Origin: JAHWKI01 sp035513575
GTDB lineage: Bacteria > Gemmatimonadota > Gemmatimonadetes > Longimicrobiales > RSA9
Direction: 5' to 3'
Assembly: GCA_035513575.1 (NCBI GenBank)
Contig: DATKBW010000049.1
Location: 62,001-126,000 of the forward strand
DNA: 64,000 nt
Part shown: piece after piece, positions 25,035 to 33,817 of the stretch
How positions within the stretch are numbered: the first letter of the stretch is position 1
Layout of the letters: every line of letters begins with the position of its first letter
Program-made: the position numbers and the translations under genes
The notes under the pieces: model-generated
The model's input: only the letters and a program-made list of their open reading frames with translations
Databases searched by the model: none
What the model was told of the DNA's origin: nothing

Positions 25035-25865
25035 ATGGGCGGGTTGAGGCTGGGCAGCATCATGGGGATCGACGTGCGCGTCCACTCCTCCTGGATCGTC
25101 ATCGCCGCGCTCGTGATGTGGAGCCTCAGCAGCGCGGCGCTCCCGGCAGATTTCGCGGACGTCTCCCCGGCCGGCCGGCTGGGCATGGCCGCGGTCATCA
25201 CGCTCCTCTTCTTCGTGTCCCTCCTCGCCCACGAGCTCGCGCATTCCGTGGTGGCGGTCGTGCGCGGGATCCCCGTGCGGAGCATCACCTTCTTCCTGTT
25301 CGGCGGGATGGCCGAGACCACGAAGGACAGCCGGAGCCCCGGGGAGGAGTTCCTGATCGCCATCGCGGGCCCGCTCTGCAGCTTCCTCCTGGCCGCCCTC
25401 TTCTTCTGGCTCTGGCTCACCGCGACGCGGGCGGGGTGGCCGCGCCCTGTCGCCGGCACCGCGGCGTACACGGCGGTGCTGAACGCCATCCTGGGCGTGT
25501 TCAACCTGCTCCCCGGGTTTCCCATGGACGGCGGGCGGGTCCTCCGCGCGGCGATCTGGAAGGCGACCGGGAACGTCACCCAGGCGACGCGGTGGGCCGC
25601 CCGCGTCGGCGAATGGATGGCGTATGGACTCATGCTGTGGGGTGGATGGGACGCCCTCACCGGGAACTTCATGGGCGGCCTGTGGCTGGTCCTGATCGCG
25701 CTCTTCATCCGGAACGCCGCGCGCATGGGCTACCGCCAGCACCTCCTGGGCAGGCTCCAGGAAACGGCCCGGGAGTGGGCCGTAGCGCCGCAGCCCGGGC
25801 CACCTTCGGGCCCGCCGGAGCTGACGGGCCGGGACGTGACGGACCTGCGGCCCGGCAAGCCCTGA
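25035..25865 (+). CDS. Site-2-type M50 membrane metalloprotease
   Basis: 276 residues with about six transmembrane segments. Zinc site HELAH (66-70) in LLAHELAHSVVAV and the distal NLLPGFPMDGGRVLR with the third ligand Asp are intact. It is the short form without PDZ or CBS domains, as in many stand-alone S2P-like proteases that cut membrane-bound regulators or remnant signal peptides. Ribosome site AGGAGG is 6 nt from ATG 25035. The Nudix gene overlaps its stop by one base (TGATG), so the two are translated together. Confidence 0.9.
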   Translation: MGGLRLGSIMGIDVRVHSSWIVIAALVMWSLSSAALPADFADVSPAGRLGMAAVITLLFFVSLLAHELAHSVVAVVRGIPVRSITFFLFGGMAETTKDSRSPGEEFLIAIAGPLCSFLLAALFFWLWLTATRAGWPRPVAGTAAYTAVLNAILGVFNLLPGFPMDGGRVLRAAIWKATGNVTQATRWAARVGEWMAYGLMLWGGWDALTGNFMGGLWLVLIALFIRNAARMGYRQHLLGRLQETAREWAVAPQPGPPSGPPELTGRDVTDLRPGKP

Positions 25866-26674
25866 TGTTCGAGATCCCGGAGGACCGGCTGCCGCCGGGG
25901 TTCGCCGAGACGGTGGGCACGCCCCCCGCCAACCCCGCGAGGCCGCGGCCGGCGGCCACCATCGTCCTGCTGCGCGAAGGCGGCGCCGGCCCGGAGGTGC
26001 TCATGATGCGACGCCACGGGTCCAGCGGCTTCGTCCCCGGGGCCTGGGTGTTCCCCGGGGGCCGCGTCGACACCGGGGACAGCGGACCGGCCCTGCACGA
26101 GCGCATCACCGGCCTGGGCAGCCGACCGGTGCCGGAATCGGCCTACTGGAGCGCGGCGCTGCGGGAGCTGTTCGAGGAGACGGGCGTGCTCCTGGCGCGG
26201 GACCGGAGGGGAGAATGGGCGCCGGACGCGGTCTCCGACCGCCGCGTGGCGCGCCTCCGTCGCGCGCTCATGGAGGGGGGCGCCCTGATGGACGTCCTGG
26301 AGGAGCTGGACGTGATCCTCGCGGCGGAGGACATCGTGCACATCGCCCACTGGGTCACTCCCGTGGTCGAGCCGCGGCGCTACGACACACATTTCTTCGT
26401 CGGCCGCCTGCCCGACGGGCGGGTGGTGAAGCCGGATCCGCGGGAGATGACCGAAGCGCTCTGGCTCCCCCCCGCCGCCGCGCTGGCGCGGTTCGAGCAG
26501 GGCGAGCTCCCCATGGTGTTCCCCACCCTGAAGACGCTGGAGCTGTTGAGGGGCCACGATTCCGTCGAGCATGTCCTGACGTCGCTCCGGCACCGCGAGG
26601 TCCCCAGCATCCTGCCCCGGCTGGTCCGGACGGAGGCGGGCGTCGCGATCGTCGTGGATGAACAGACCGGATAG
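25865..26674 (+). CDS. Nudix hydrolase, NUDT19/acyl-CoA-type
   Basis: 269 residues. A Nudix box is recognisable but split: FPGGRVDTGDSG, an insertion of about 30 residues, then ALRELFEETGVLL carrying the REXXEE core. That long insertion between the Gly and the REXXEE, plus VTPVVEPRRYDTHFFVG after it, is typical of the NUDT7/19-like group that cleaves CoA-type substrates. Cytoplasmic. The start overlaps the M50 stop, and the ATPase gene starts 13 bp after its stop. The substrate is inferred from subgroup shape only. Confidence 0.82.
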   Translation: MFEIPEDRLPPGFAETVGTPPANPARPRPAATIVLLREGGAGPEVLMMRRHGSSGFVPGAWVFPGGRVDTGDSGPALHERITGLGSRPVPESAYWSAALRELFEETGVLLARDRRGEWAPDAVSDRRVARLRRALMEGGALMDVLEELDVILAAEDIVHIAHWVTPVVEPRRYDTHFFVGRLPDGRVVKPDPREMTEALWLPPAAALARFEQGELPMVFPTLKTLELLRGHDSVEHVLTSLRHREVPSILPRLVRTEAGVAIVVDEQTG

Positions 26675-26687
26675 CAGAGAGAGGGAC

Positions 26688-28145
26688 ATGTCGCGACCCG
26701 ATACGCTCGGCGCGCTGAGGGACTCCGGCTGGCGCGGCCGGACGGTGAAGGACGAGCTGCGGGCCAACCTGCTCCGGAAGCTGGAATCCCGCGAGCCACT
26801 GTTCCCCGGCGTCCTCGGCTACGAAGACACGGTGGTCCCGCAGATCGTCAACGCGATCCTCGCCCGGCAGAACTTCATCCTGCTGGGACTCCGCGGCCAG
26901 GCGAAGAGCCGGATCGTCCGTCAGCTCGCGACCCTGCTCGACGAGGAGATCCCCATCCTCGCCGGAAGCGAGGTGAACGACGATCCGTTCCGGCCGATCT
27001 CGAAATACGGCCGGGAGCTGCTGCGCGAGCACGGCGAGCGGACGCCCATCGAATGGGTCGGCCGGGACGCCCGCTACATCGAGAAGCTCGCGACGCCCGA
27101 TGTGACGATCGCGGACATCATCGGCGACCTGGACCCGATCCGGGCCGCGCGGGGCGGACACGTGCTCGCCGATGAGCTCACCATCCACTTCGGTCTTCTC
27201 CCCCGGGCGAACCGCGGGATCTTCGCCGTGAACGAGCTGCCCGACCTGGCCGGCCGCATCCAGGTGGGGCTGTTCAACATCATGCAGGAGGGGGATGTCC
27301 AGATCAAAGGCTACCCCGTGCGGCTGCCCCTCGACGTCCTGCTGGTCTTCACGGCGAACCCGGAAGACTACACGGCACGGGGCAAGATCATCACGCCGCT
27401 GAAGGACCGGATCGGGGCCCAGGTGATGACCCACTACCCGGAGGATGTGGAGGCCGGGATGGCCATCACGCTCCAGGAGGCGTGGGTAGCGCGGGATGGC
27501 CGCACGGTGGAGGTCCCGGATCTCGTCACCGAGATCGTGGAGCGCCTCGCCTTCCTGGCACGGGCATACAAGCGGGTGGACCAGCGCAGCGGCGTGAGCC
27601 AGCGGATGCCCATCAGCGTCCTGGAGAACGCGCTCTCCAGCGCCGAGCGGCGCGCGGTGCTCCTCGGAGAGGACGTCGCGATCCCCCGGCTCTCCGACAT
27701 CTACGCGGCCCTGCCCGCGATCACGGGGAAGATGGAGCTGGAGTACGAGGGGGAGCTCCAGGGGGCCGAGAAGATCGCCCGGGATCTCATCGCGCAGGCC
27801 GCGCTGGAGACCTTCGAGAGCCGGCGCCGTCTCCCCCTGGACGACTCCCTGGAGGAGATCGTCAACTACTTCGATCGCGGCGGCGTCCTCCAGCTCGCCG
27901 AAATGGTCCGCGCCGACGTGCTGCTCGAGGGGTTCGCGAGCGTACCCGAGCTGATGGACGTGGTGGAAGGCCTCGACGTGGAGACGCCCTCGCCCGGGGC
28001 CCGGGCCGCGGCCTGCGAGCTCGTGCTCGAGGCGCTGGTGGCCGAAAAGCGCCTGACCCGCAGCGATGCCGGCCGCTACACCCGGGGAAGGCGGCGGCAG
28101 CCCCCCGCGAGCGGACCGCAGTTCCCCGGGTCCCTGGACGTCTGA
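26688..28145 (+). CDS. MoxR/ChlI-like AAA+ ATPase
   Basis: 485 residues related to magnesium-chelatase subunit I. A Walker A variant GLRGQAKSR, Walker B-like GGHVLADEL and IFAVNELPDL, and VFTANPEDYTARGKIITPLKDRIG (sensor region, excerpted) are visible. The GQAKS form of Walker A is usual for this non-photosynthetic branch. Such ATPases normally act with a von Willebrand A protein to remodel or load metals into partners, but no VWA gene follows here: the next gene is a zinc-ribbon protein on the other strand. ATG 26688 has GAGAGGGA upstream. Not evidence of photosynthesis. Confidence 0.85.
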   Translation: MSRPDTLGALRDSGWRGRTVKDELRANLLRKLESREPLFPGVLGYEDTVVPQIVNAILARQNFILLGLRGQAKSRIVRQLATLLDEEIPILAGSEVNDDPFRPISKYGRELLREHGERTPIEWVGRDARYIEKLATPDVTIADIIGDLDPIRAARGGHVLADELTIHFGLLPRANRGIFAVNELPDLAGRIQVGLFNIMQEGDVQIKGYPVRLPLDVLLVFTANPEDYTARGKIITPLKDRIGAQVMTHYPEDVEAGMAITLQEAWVARDGRTVEVPDLVTEIVERLAFLARAYKRVDQRSGVSQRMPISVLENALSSAERRAVLLGEDVAIPRLSDIYAALPAITGKMELEYEGELQGAEKIARDLIAQAALETFESRRRLPLDDSLEEIVNYFDRGGVLQLAEMVRADVLLEGFASVPELMDVVEGLDVETPSPGARAAACELVLEALVAEKRLTRSDAGRYTRGRRRQPPASGPQFPGSLDV

Positions 28146-28173
28146 GGCCGGGGGGCCGGGGGCGCACCCACCG

Positions 28174-29130
28174 TCAACTCTCCCGCGCGCGAGCCTTCAG
28201 CGCGCGGAACCCCGCCGGCTGGGTGAGCTGGCCGTCCACGATGGCGGCGAGCTCTTCGGCCTCGCTCCACTCCGACTCCAGGAGCTCGGCCTCCGCCAGC
28301 TCGTCCAGGGCGATCTGGAGGGCGAGACGGTCCGGCGGACCAGCCTCGCCGAGGGCCGTGTCCTCCCGCGCCAGGCGCCGGAGGAACCCGTCGGGGCCAT
28401 CGGCGCGACCGACGGCCGCCGCGGCGGGGCGGACGACGTCGGCCGTGCGCAGGCGCCGATTCACCAGGAAGAGGCCGAGCCGCAGGGCAGGCCGGGCATC
28501 GTGCAGCGCGACCATCGATGCGGCGCCGCAGCCGGCGCATGTCGCGGCCAGCGCGGGGTCGCCGCGGTCGAGGACCACTCTGACGCCCTGGAACGCCCAG
28601 GGCGCCAGCGCGAGGGCGCGGCCGCACGACGGACACGCCGGGGCGAGCGGCACGTGGCCGAAGAGCGCCGTGAGCGCCGGGGCATCCTCGATGAACGGTG
28701 AAGCGAACCAGCGGGTGGACTCGAAGGGGTAGCTCAGCGTCCCGATCTCGCTGGTGTCGTAGCCGTGGGGTGCGCTCGGGAGCCCGCCGAGCAACCGCCG
28801 GAGCCACGCGCCGAATCCGCGCGCCGCCGCGGGTGGAAGCGCGTCGCCGTACCGCCAGTCCGCCAGCTCGGGACGGGGCGCACGGCCGACGCGGATGATC
28901 TCTCCGCCGGCCACGCGGACGAGGTCCAGGTGCTCGGTCCGGAGGAGGGAGCGGCCGCGGTCGCGGACTTCCCGCTCCAGCGCTTCCAGCGCTTCCCACC
29001 GCTCCTCCAGCGGGACGACGTTCCACCGTCCGCACAGCGGGCAGACGCGCCAGAGCCGCCCGAGCCACGGGTCGAAGGCCGGCCGGGCCGCGGCGCTCTC
29101 GAGCGGGTGGTCGCAGTGGACGCAGCGCAT
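28174..29130 (-). CDS. Zinc-ribbon protein, unknown function
   Basis: 318 residues, no membrane segment. Four CxxC knuckles can form two zinc sites: CVHC (3-6) with CPLC (31-34) at the N-terminus, and CPSC with CAGC in the middle (about 184 and 208). The C-terminal third is helical and acidic. No family recognised. Convergent with the MoxR-like ATPase, 28 bp apart, so it might be its partner by position but is not on the same transcript. Confidence 0.6.
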   Translation of the reverse strand: MRCVHCDHPLESAAARPAFDPWLGRLWRVCPLCGRWNVVPLEERWEALEALEREVRDRGRSLLRTEHLDLVRVAGGEIIRVGRAPRPELADWRYGDALPPAAARGFGAWLRRLLGGLPSAPHGYDTSEIGTLSYPFESTRWFASPFIEDAPALTALFGHVPLAPACPSCGRALALAPWAFQGVRVVLDRGDPALAATCAGCGAASMVALHDARPALRLGLFLVNRRLRTADVVRPAAAAVGRADGPDGFLRRLAREDTALGEAGPPDRLALQIALDELAEAELLESEWSEAEELAAIVDGQLTQPAGFRALKARARES

Positions 29131-29220
29131 CCGGCAAGATAGCCCCCCGGAGAAGCTGGCGCTGACCGGGAATCAGCCGCCCACCCGGGGCCGGCCGGGG
29201 GCCCGGCCTGCCATGAAAGA

Positions 29221-29247
29221 GCCCGCCGCGGACCTGCCGCGGCGGGC
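29221..29247 (-). terminator. Terminator of the hsp20 gene
   Basis: A perfect 11-bp stem GCCCGCCGCGG (29221-29231) and CCGCGGCGGGC (29237-29247) with a 5-nt loop. Read leftward, it follows the hsp20 stop by 22 bp and is succeeded by TCTTTC. Confidence 0.65.
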
Positions 29248-29269
29248 CTTCACGTTCCTCGGGCGGTTG

Positions 29270-29752
29270 TCAGCCCTCGCTGACGTCCCGGCCGGGGTTC
29301 AGCTGCTCGCCGCCCCGGACCTCGATCTTGCGCCCCTTGGCCTCCTCGGCCTTCGGGACGCGGATCGTGAGGATGCCGTGCTCGAGGTCCGCCGTGATCC
29401 GGTCCGCGGCCACCGCCCGCGGCAGCGTGAACCGGCGGTTGAACGTGCCCCAGCGCCGCTCGTACAGCAGCCCCTCGGCGTTCTCCTCCTTCTTCGCGAA
29501 CTTCTTCTCACCCTGGATCGTCAGGACCCCATCCTCGAGCTCCACCTCCACGTCGTCCCGGTTCATCCCCGGCAGCTCCGCGCGGAACACCAGCTCGTCC
29601 GGCGTCTCCTCGACGTCCACGGCCGGCGCCCACAGGTCATGCGCTCCCGTCGACCACCCCGTGCCCCCGAACAGGCCCTCGACCTCCCGCTGCAGGTCCC
29701 GCATGTCCGTCCAGGGGAACCGGGCCCGGCGCACCATCGGAACACTCACCAT
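29270..29752 (-). CDS. Hsp20/alpha-crystallin small heat-shock protein
   Basis: 160 residues. The alpha-crystallin domain spans about 45-140 with WAPAVDVEETPDELVFRAELPG (excerpted WAPAVDVEETPDEL), LEDGVLTIQGEKK and the family motif region FNRRFTLPRAV, then a C-terminal IRVPKAEEAKGRKIEV tail (IxI-like anchor weak). It acts as an ATP-independent holdase in the cytoplasm. ATG 29752 has a perfect AAGGAGG 5-6 nt upstream; longer in-frame starts were rejected on that ground. It likely shares stress regulation with other chaperones, but no sigma-32 or CIRCE site was evident. Confidence 0.93.
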   Translation of the reverse strand: MVSVPMVRRARFPWTDMRDLQREVEGLFGGTGWSTGAHDLWAPAVDVEETPDELVFRAELPGMNRDDVEVELEDGVLTIQGEKKFAKKEENAEGLLYERRWGTFNRRFTLPRAVAADRITADLEHGILTIRVPKAEEAKGRKIEVRGGEQLNPGRDVSEG

Positions 29753-29950
29753 GGCTTCCTCCTTACGTTGCTGCGTTTCCACTGTCGTCCCGCGAACGCT
29801 CCCTGGCGCCCGCTTCGGCGATGGGAAAGAGCAGCAGCCGTGCCGGCGCATCGCGCCACTTTGACAGCTCGGGAGCGGTCCGGGGGTGCAAGTATGGCAA
29901 TTCCCTGCCGACCCTGCGCCGGGATTCGCGCGGGCGCCGCGCCGACGGGG

Positions 29951-32068
29951 TCAGGTGGCGGGTTTCCGCCTCGGCTCCAGCTTCACGGACCAGATCCCGC
30001 TGTTGAAGTCGGACAGGAACAGGTGTCCCTTGTGCGTGAAGCCGCCCCACACCATGGGGGCGTTCGCGACATAGCCCTGGGGGTCGAATGGCTTGAACAC
30101 CGCGATCTCGCGACCCTGCGCCTTCAGATCGCCCAGCAGCTCGCCGCTCACGTCCACCATGCGCATCCCGCCCTCGTAGTACGCCTGGTAGAGGATATCG
30201 TCCTCGACCCACATGTTGTGCGTTCCGAACTCGTCCGCCTCGTAGCGGGCCACATACCGGGGGTTGTCCGGGTCGGTGAAGTCGACGATGTGGACGTAGC
30301 CGTACGTCGCCGCGGGGGCGGTGCCGGGGCCGGGGATGCGCACCCCCGTGCCCGCCCACGCCATGTCGGGACGGGACATGATCTCGTCCCCGAGGATCAG
30401 ATAGGTCTTTCCCGTCGCCGACTGGTGGTACGGCAGGGCCGCGTGCGTCGCGCCGGTCGGCACGGGGAAGCTGGTGACGAACTTCGGCCTCTCGATCGTT
30501 CCGCCCCACCGCCCGTTGCCCACATCCACCACGACGACGCCGTTCCCCCACTCGCTCGAGTACGCGATGCCGTCATCGACCCAGACGTCGTGGATCCGGC
30601 TGTCCGGGTGGTTGTACTCGCTCACGTACCGTGGCGCGCGGATGTCGCGGACGTCCAGGATCACGTACTTGTCCCCGCCCGACAGCGCGAAGAGGTGGTC
30701 GTTCGTGGCGAAGACGTTGTGGACGCCACCGGTCAGGCCGTCGTCGTAGTTGCTGGCGATCACGGGATCCCGGGGGTTCGAGAGATCCACGATGACCACT
30801 CCGTTGCGCCGGTCGCTGGCCCCCTCGCGGCTGAGGGCCGCGTAGCGGCCGTCCGGTGAGACCTTCACGTCGTTGACCGTGCGGGCGTCCACCTGGATGG
30901 AGTCGACCTTCGTCGGGGCCGCCGGGTCCGTGATGTCCCAGAAATAGGCCCAGCCGTCCCCGCCCCAGGTTCCGGTGACGGCGTAATCACGGCCGTCCAG
31001 CCCCTGGAACGGCCAGATGTCGGAAGTGTGAACGTGGTCCACCGAGCCGTGCCCGACCAGCTGGACGGGCCGGATGACGTCGCGCTTCTCCAGCGCGACC
31101 GTCCGGCGGCTCAGGAGCGGGCCCGCGGATGCCAGCACCGTGTAAACCCCGGGCTCCTCCCCCACGAACCGCCCGTCCTGCACTTCCGCCACGGCTCCCG
31201 GTGCCTCGATGCCGGCCGCGGGCGTGTACGTGTAGCTCCAGGTCACCGGCACATCGTCGAGCGCCGCCCCGCGGGCGTTCCGGGCGGTCGCGTGGAACGT
31301 GAGCACATCGCCCGTCACCGCCCGCACCACATCCTCGTCGTCACCGCCCACCCGCACGCCGCCGCGGGTGCGGAGCGCCACGTCCAGCCGGGTCGCGGGG
31401 AACGCCTGCACGCGGTGCTCGGTCGTGCCACGCACGCCCCCGAACGCCGCGGTGATCGTAACCCGCCCGGCCCGCTTCGCCACGACGGTCCCGAACTCAT
31501 CCACCGTTGCCACGGACGCATCCGAGCTCGACCAGTCGAAGCGGGCGTCCGGGCGCGCCGACCCGTCCGCGTGCCGCGCCGTGGCCGTGTGACGCAGGGA
31601 TGTCCCCTCGTAGAGCGTGCCGGGCTGCGCGGAGACGGCGATCTGCCTCACCGCCGGCCATGAGGCGAGGACCGGCAGCGACCCCGCGACCCGCTCGCCG
31701 GTGTAGTCCGCGGGCATCATGACGATGGCGACGACCTCGTGCTCGCCCCCCGCGGTCGCCTCGAGGGTCTCGCCAGCGATCCGGAGGTCGCCCCGGGCGA
31801 AGAACCGGACCAGGGCGTCCACTTCGCCGCCCGCGGCGTCCAACAGCCTGATCCGCGGGAACGCCACCTCCTCACCGGCCACCACGTCGACCCGCTCCGG
31901 GACGAATTGCACCGTCACCACGCGCGGGCCGTTCGCCAGCTTCCGCTCCTCGTCCGTGGCCTGCCCCGCCGCGGGCCCGGCCAACAGCATGGCCAGGAGC
32001 ATGGCCGGCAGCATGGCCGGCAGCATGGCCGGTGGGGCCGGGAAAAATCGCGTCGTCGGCTTCATCAT
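29951..32068 (-). CDS. Exported Ig-like plus LVIVD-repeat propeller protein
   Basis: 705 residues. An unusual signal peptide made of repeated ML(P/L)A units ends at AGPAAGQ. Residues about 40-330 contain bacterial Ig-like (Big2-type) domains (SSSDASVATVDEFGTVVAK, GRVTITAAFGGVRG). The C-terminal half has LVIVD-type blades (GVVIVDLSNPRDPVIAS, YVILDVRDIRAPRYVSEY, VHIVDFTDPDNPRYVARY). Such proteins are extracytoplasmic with unknown ligands. ATG 32068 follows AGGAGG with 6-nt spacing. It is divergent from the YncE-like gene, sharing a 143-bp promoter region. Confidence 0.8.
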   Translation of the reverse strand: MMKPTTRFFPAPPAMLPAMLPAMLLAMLLAGPAAGQATDEERKLANGPRVVTVQFVPERVDVVAGEEVAFPRIRLLDAAGGEVDALVRFFARGDLRIAGETLEATAGGEHEVVAIVMMPADYTGERVAGSLPVLASWPAVRQIAVSAQPGTLYEGTSLRHTATARHADGSARPDARFDWSSSDASVATVDEFGTVVAKRAGRVTITAAFGGVRGTTEHRVQAFPATRLDVALRTRGGVRVGGDDEDVVRAVTGDVLTFHATARNARGAALDDVPVTWSYTYTPAAGIEAPGAVAEVQDGRFVGEEPGVYTVLASAGPLLSRRTVALEKRDVIRPVQLVGHGSVDHVHTSDIWPFQGLDGRDYAVTGTWGGDGWAYFWDITDPAAPTKVDSIQVDARTVNDVKVSPDGRYAALSREGASDRRNGVVIVDLSNPRDPVIASNYDDGLTGGVHNVFATNDHLFALSGGDKYVILDVRDIRAPRYVSEYNHPDSRIHDVWVDDGIAYSSEWGNGVVVVDVGNGRWGGTIERPKFVTSFPVPTGATHAALPYHQSATGKTYLILGDEIMSRPDMAWAGTGVRIPGPGTAPAATYGYVHIVDFTDPDNPRYVARYEADEFGTHNMWVEDDILYQAYYEGGMRMVDVSGELLGDLKAQGREIAVFKPFDPQGYVANAPMVWGGFTHKGHLFLSDFNSGIWSVKLEPRRKPAT
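31985..32032 (-). repeat. Four 12-bp tandem repeats in a signal-peptide coding region
   Basis: Units CAGCATGGCCAG, GAGCATGGCCGG, CAGCATGGCCGG, CAGCATGGCCGG (plus strand) encode repeating MLPA/MLLA inside the signal peptide of the LVIVD protein. In-frame unit loss or gain would lengthen or shorten the hydrophobic core by four residues. Confidence 0.85.
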
Positions 32069-32150
32069 GGTTCTCCTCCTGTCGGGTAGGGGATCCAAGG
32101 TGGCGCGGCCACCGGCCGGGAGCAAGCGGCCGGCCCGGCGGGCGGGTCTG

Positions 32151-32178
32151 TTGTTGCGGTCTGCCTCCGGCTTGTACT
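32151..32178 (+). promoter_or_regulatory. Candidate promoter of the YncE-like gene
   Basis: TTGTTG (32151-32156) and TGTACT (32173-32178) are 16 bp apart in the divergent region, 33 bp before the start codon. Confidence 0.4.
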
Positions 32179-32211
32179 TTTCCAGCCCACGCACCCCCGA
32201 CCAGACCGACC

Positions 32212-33375
32212 ATGATGACGACGCGCGGCCCGCTTTCCCTGACCGCCCTCTTCCCCCTCCTCCTCGGCGCCTGCGCGGGGGCCGGGGAGCTCATGTCCGG
32301 CCCCCGGGCCGCAGAGGCACCGGCGGCGCGGGGAAGCGCGGAGGCGAGCTACTGGATCTACGTGGGAGCCGAATCGGCCGACCTCATGCATCGGATCCGC
32401 TTCGGGCCGGATGGGGCATCGGTCGAGAAGACCATCCCCATCGGCCGCTACCCGACCGAGGTCGAGGGACCCCACGGGATCGCCATCTCGCCGGACGGGC
32501 GCCACCTCTATCTGACCACGGGCCACGGCGTGCCCAGCGGGATGATCTGGAAGTACGAGCTCGGCCCCGACACGCTCGTCGGCCGCGAGATCCCCCTCGG
32601 CAACTTCCCCGCGACGCTGGACGTCACGCCCGACGGCCTGTTCGCGTTCGTCGTCAATTTCAACCTCCACGGGGACCACGTCCCCTCCGACATCTCGGTG
32701 GTCTACACGCCCGACATGGTCGAGGTCGCCCGGACCCCCACCTGCACCATGCCACACGGCAGCCGGATCAACCCCGCCGGGACCCGGCACTACTCGGCCT
32801 GCATGATGGATGACCGCCTCGTCGAGCTCGATACCAGGGCGTTTGGGGTCGCGCGCCAGTTCGGCGTCGCGGTCGGCGCCGAGGGGCCTGTCGCAACACC
32901 CGCTGACGAGCATGCCGGCCACGGCATGACCCCCTCCTGCTCCCCCACGTGGGCCGAGCCCTCCGCCGATGGCACGAAGGTCTACGTCGCCTGCAACAAG
33001 GCCGACCACATCCTCGAGATCGACGTCCAGCGGTGGGAGGTCACGCGAACGCTCCCCGCGGGCCGGTCTCCCTACAACCTCGAGGCCACCGCGGACGGCC
33101 GCCTGCTCATCGCCACGCTCAAGGCCGGCGCGGCCGTCCAGTTCTTCGACCTCGATGCCGGCCGCGCCCTCGCCACGACCCCGTCCACCACCACCGTCAC
33201 CCACGGCGTCGTCGCCTCCCCCGATTCCCGCTACGCCTTCGTCTCCGTCGAGGGCGTCGGCGCCGAGCCAGGAAAGGTCGACATCTACGACCTTCGCTCC
33301 TTCCGCCTCGTCGCCTCCGTAGATGTCGGGCAGCAGGCGGGCGGGATCGGCTTCTGGAAGATGGAGGCGCGCTGA
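32212..33375 (+). CDS. YncE-like beta-propeller lipoprotein
   Basis: 387 residues. The N-terminus LTALFPLLLGACAGAG carries a lipobox (LGAC). The body is a cytochrome-D1/YncE-like propeller without heme ligands obvious: GIAISPDGRHLYLTTGHG, ATLDVTPDGLFAFVVNFN, NLEATADGRLLIATLKAG and THGVVASPDSRYAFVSVEG (excerpts of blades). It likely faces the periplasm and binds a small ligand or polymer; function unknown. Tandem ATGs at 32212 and 32215; the first was taken. Its 3' end overlaps the NFACT-R frame. Confidence 0.75.
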   Translation: MMTTRGPLSLTALFPLLLGACAGAGELMSGPRAAEAPAARGSAEASYWIYVGAESADLMHRIRFGPDGASVEKTIPIGRYPTEVEGPHGIAISPDGRHLYLTTGHGVPSGMIWKYELGPDTLVGREIPLGNFPATLDVTPDGLFAFVVNFNLHGDHVPSDISVVYTPDMVEVARTPTCTMPHGSRINPAGTRHYSACMMDDRLVELDTRAFGVARQFGVAVGAEGPVATPADEHAGHGMTPSCSPTWAEPSADGTKVYVACNKADHILEIDVQRWEVTRTLPAGRSPYNLEATADGRLLIATLKAGAAVQFFDLDAGRALATTPSTTTVTHGVVASPDSRYAFVSVEGVGAEPGKVDIYDLRSFRLVASVDVGQQAGGIGFWKMEAR

Positions 33376-33793
33376 CGCGCGGCGGCGTCCATCCGGACCA
33401 ACGCGGCGCGCCGGTAGCCCTCTGAGCGAGGATCTCGACGCCCACCGCTTCGAGCTGGACGGCTTCGAGATTCTCGTTGGTCGTACCGCCCGCGAGAACG
33501 ATCGCCTTTCCCTGCGCGTCGCGCGGCCGCGGGACCTGTGGCTGCACGCCGCCGGTCACGCGGGGAGTCACGTGGTGGTCCGCGCCCTGGAAGGGCCCAC
33601 CGGGGACGTGCCGAAGCACGTGGTGGAGCGCGCCGCGGGACTGGCCGCGTGGTATTCGAAGGCCCGGGAGGCAGGTGGCAAGGTGTCGGTCCATGTCTGC
33701 CGTGCTGCCGACGTCAGCAAGCCGCGGGGGGCGCCGGCGGGGCAGGTCCGGCTGAAGCGCCATGACACGGTGCGGGTCTACGCGCGGGGGTAG
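33323..33793 (+). CDS. Stand-alone NFACT-R (DUF814) RNA-binding domain protein
   Basis: 156 residues, of which about 35-155 is an NFACT-R domain: FEILVGRTARENDRLSLRVA, DLWLHAAGHAGSHVVVR and VSVHVCRAADVSKPRGAPAG (excerpts). In RqcH/Tae2 this domain is the C-terminal part of a 500+ residue ribosome-rescue factor; here the NFACT-N, HhH and coiled-coil parts are absent. Only one ATG (33323) is in frame, overlapping the previous gene by 53 bp; the domain itself starts near a CTG at 33422, so the true start is uncertain. A role in translation quality control is inferred from the family. Confidence 0.72.
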   Translation: MSGSRRAGSASGRWRRADARRRPSGPTRRAGSPLSEDLDAHRFELDGFEILVGRTARENDRLSLRVARPRDLWLHAAGHAGSHVVVRALEGPTGDVPKHVVERAAGLAAWYSKAREAGGKVSVHVCRAADVSKPRGAPAGQVRLKRHDTVRVYARG

Positions 33794-33817
33794 CCCGTCG
33801 GGGAGCTCGTCCCGGCT

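Noticed and set aside
26688..28145. Possible magnesium-chelatase (BchI) and so phototrophy
   Set aside because: Walker A is the GQAKS form of the general MoxR/ChlI-like branch, and no other pigment gene is present.
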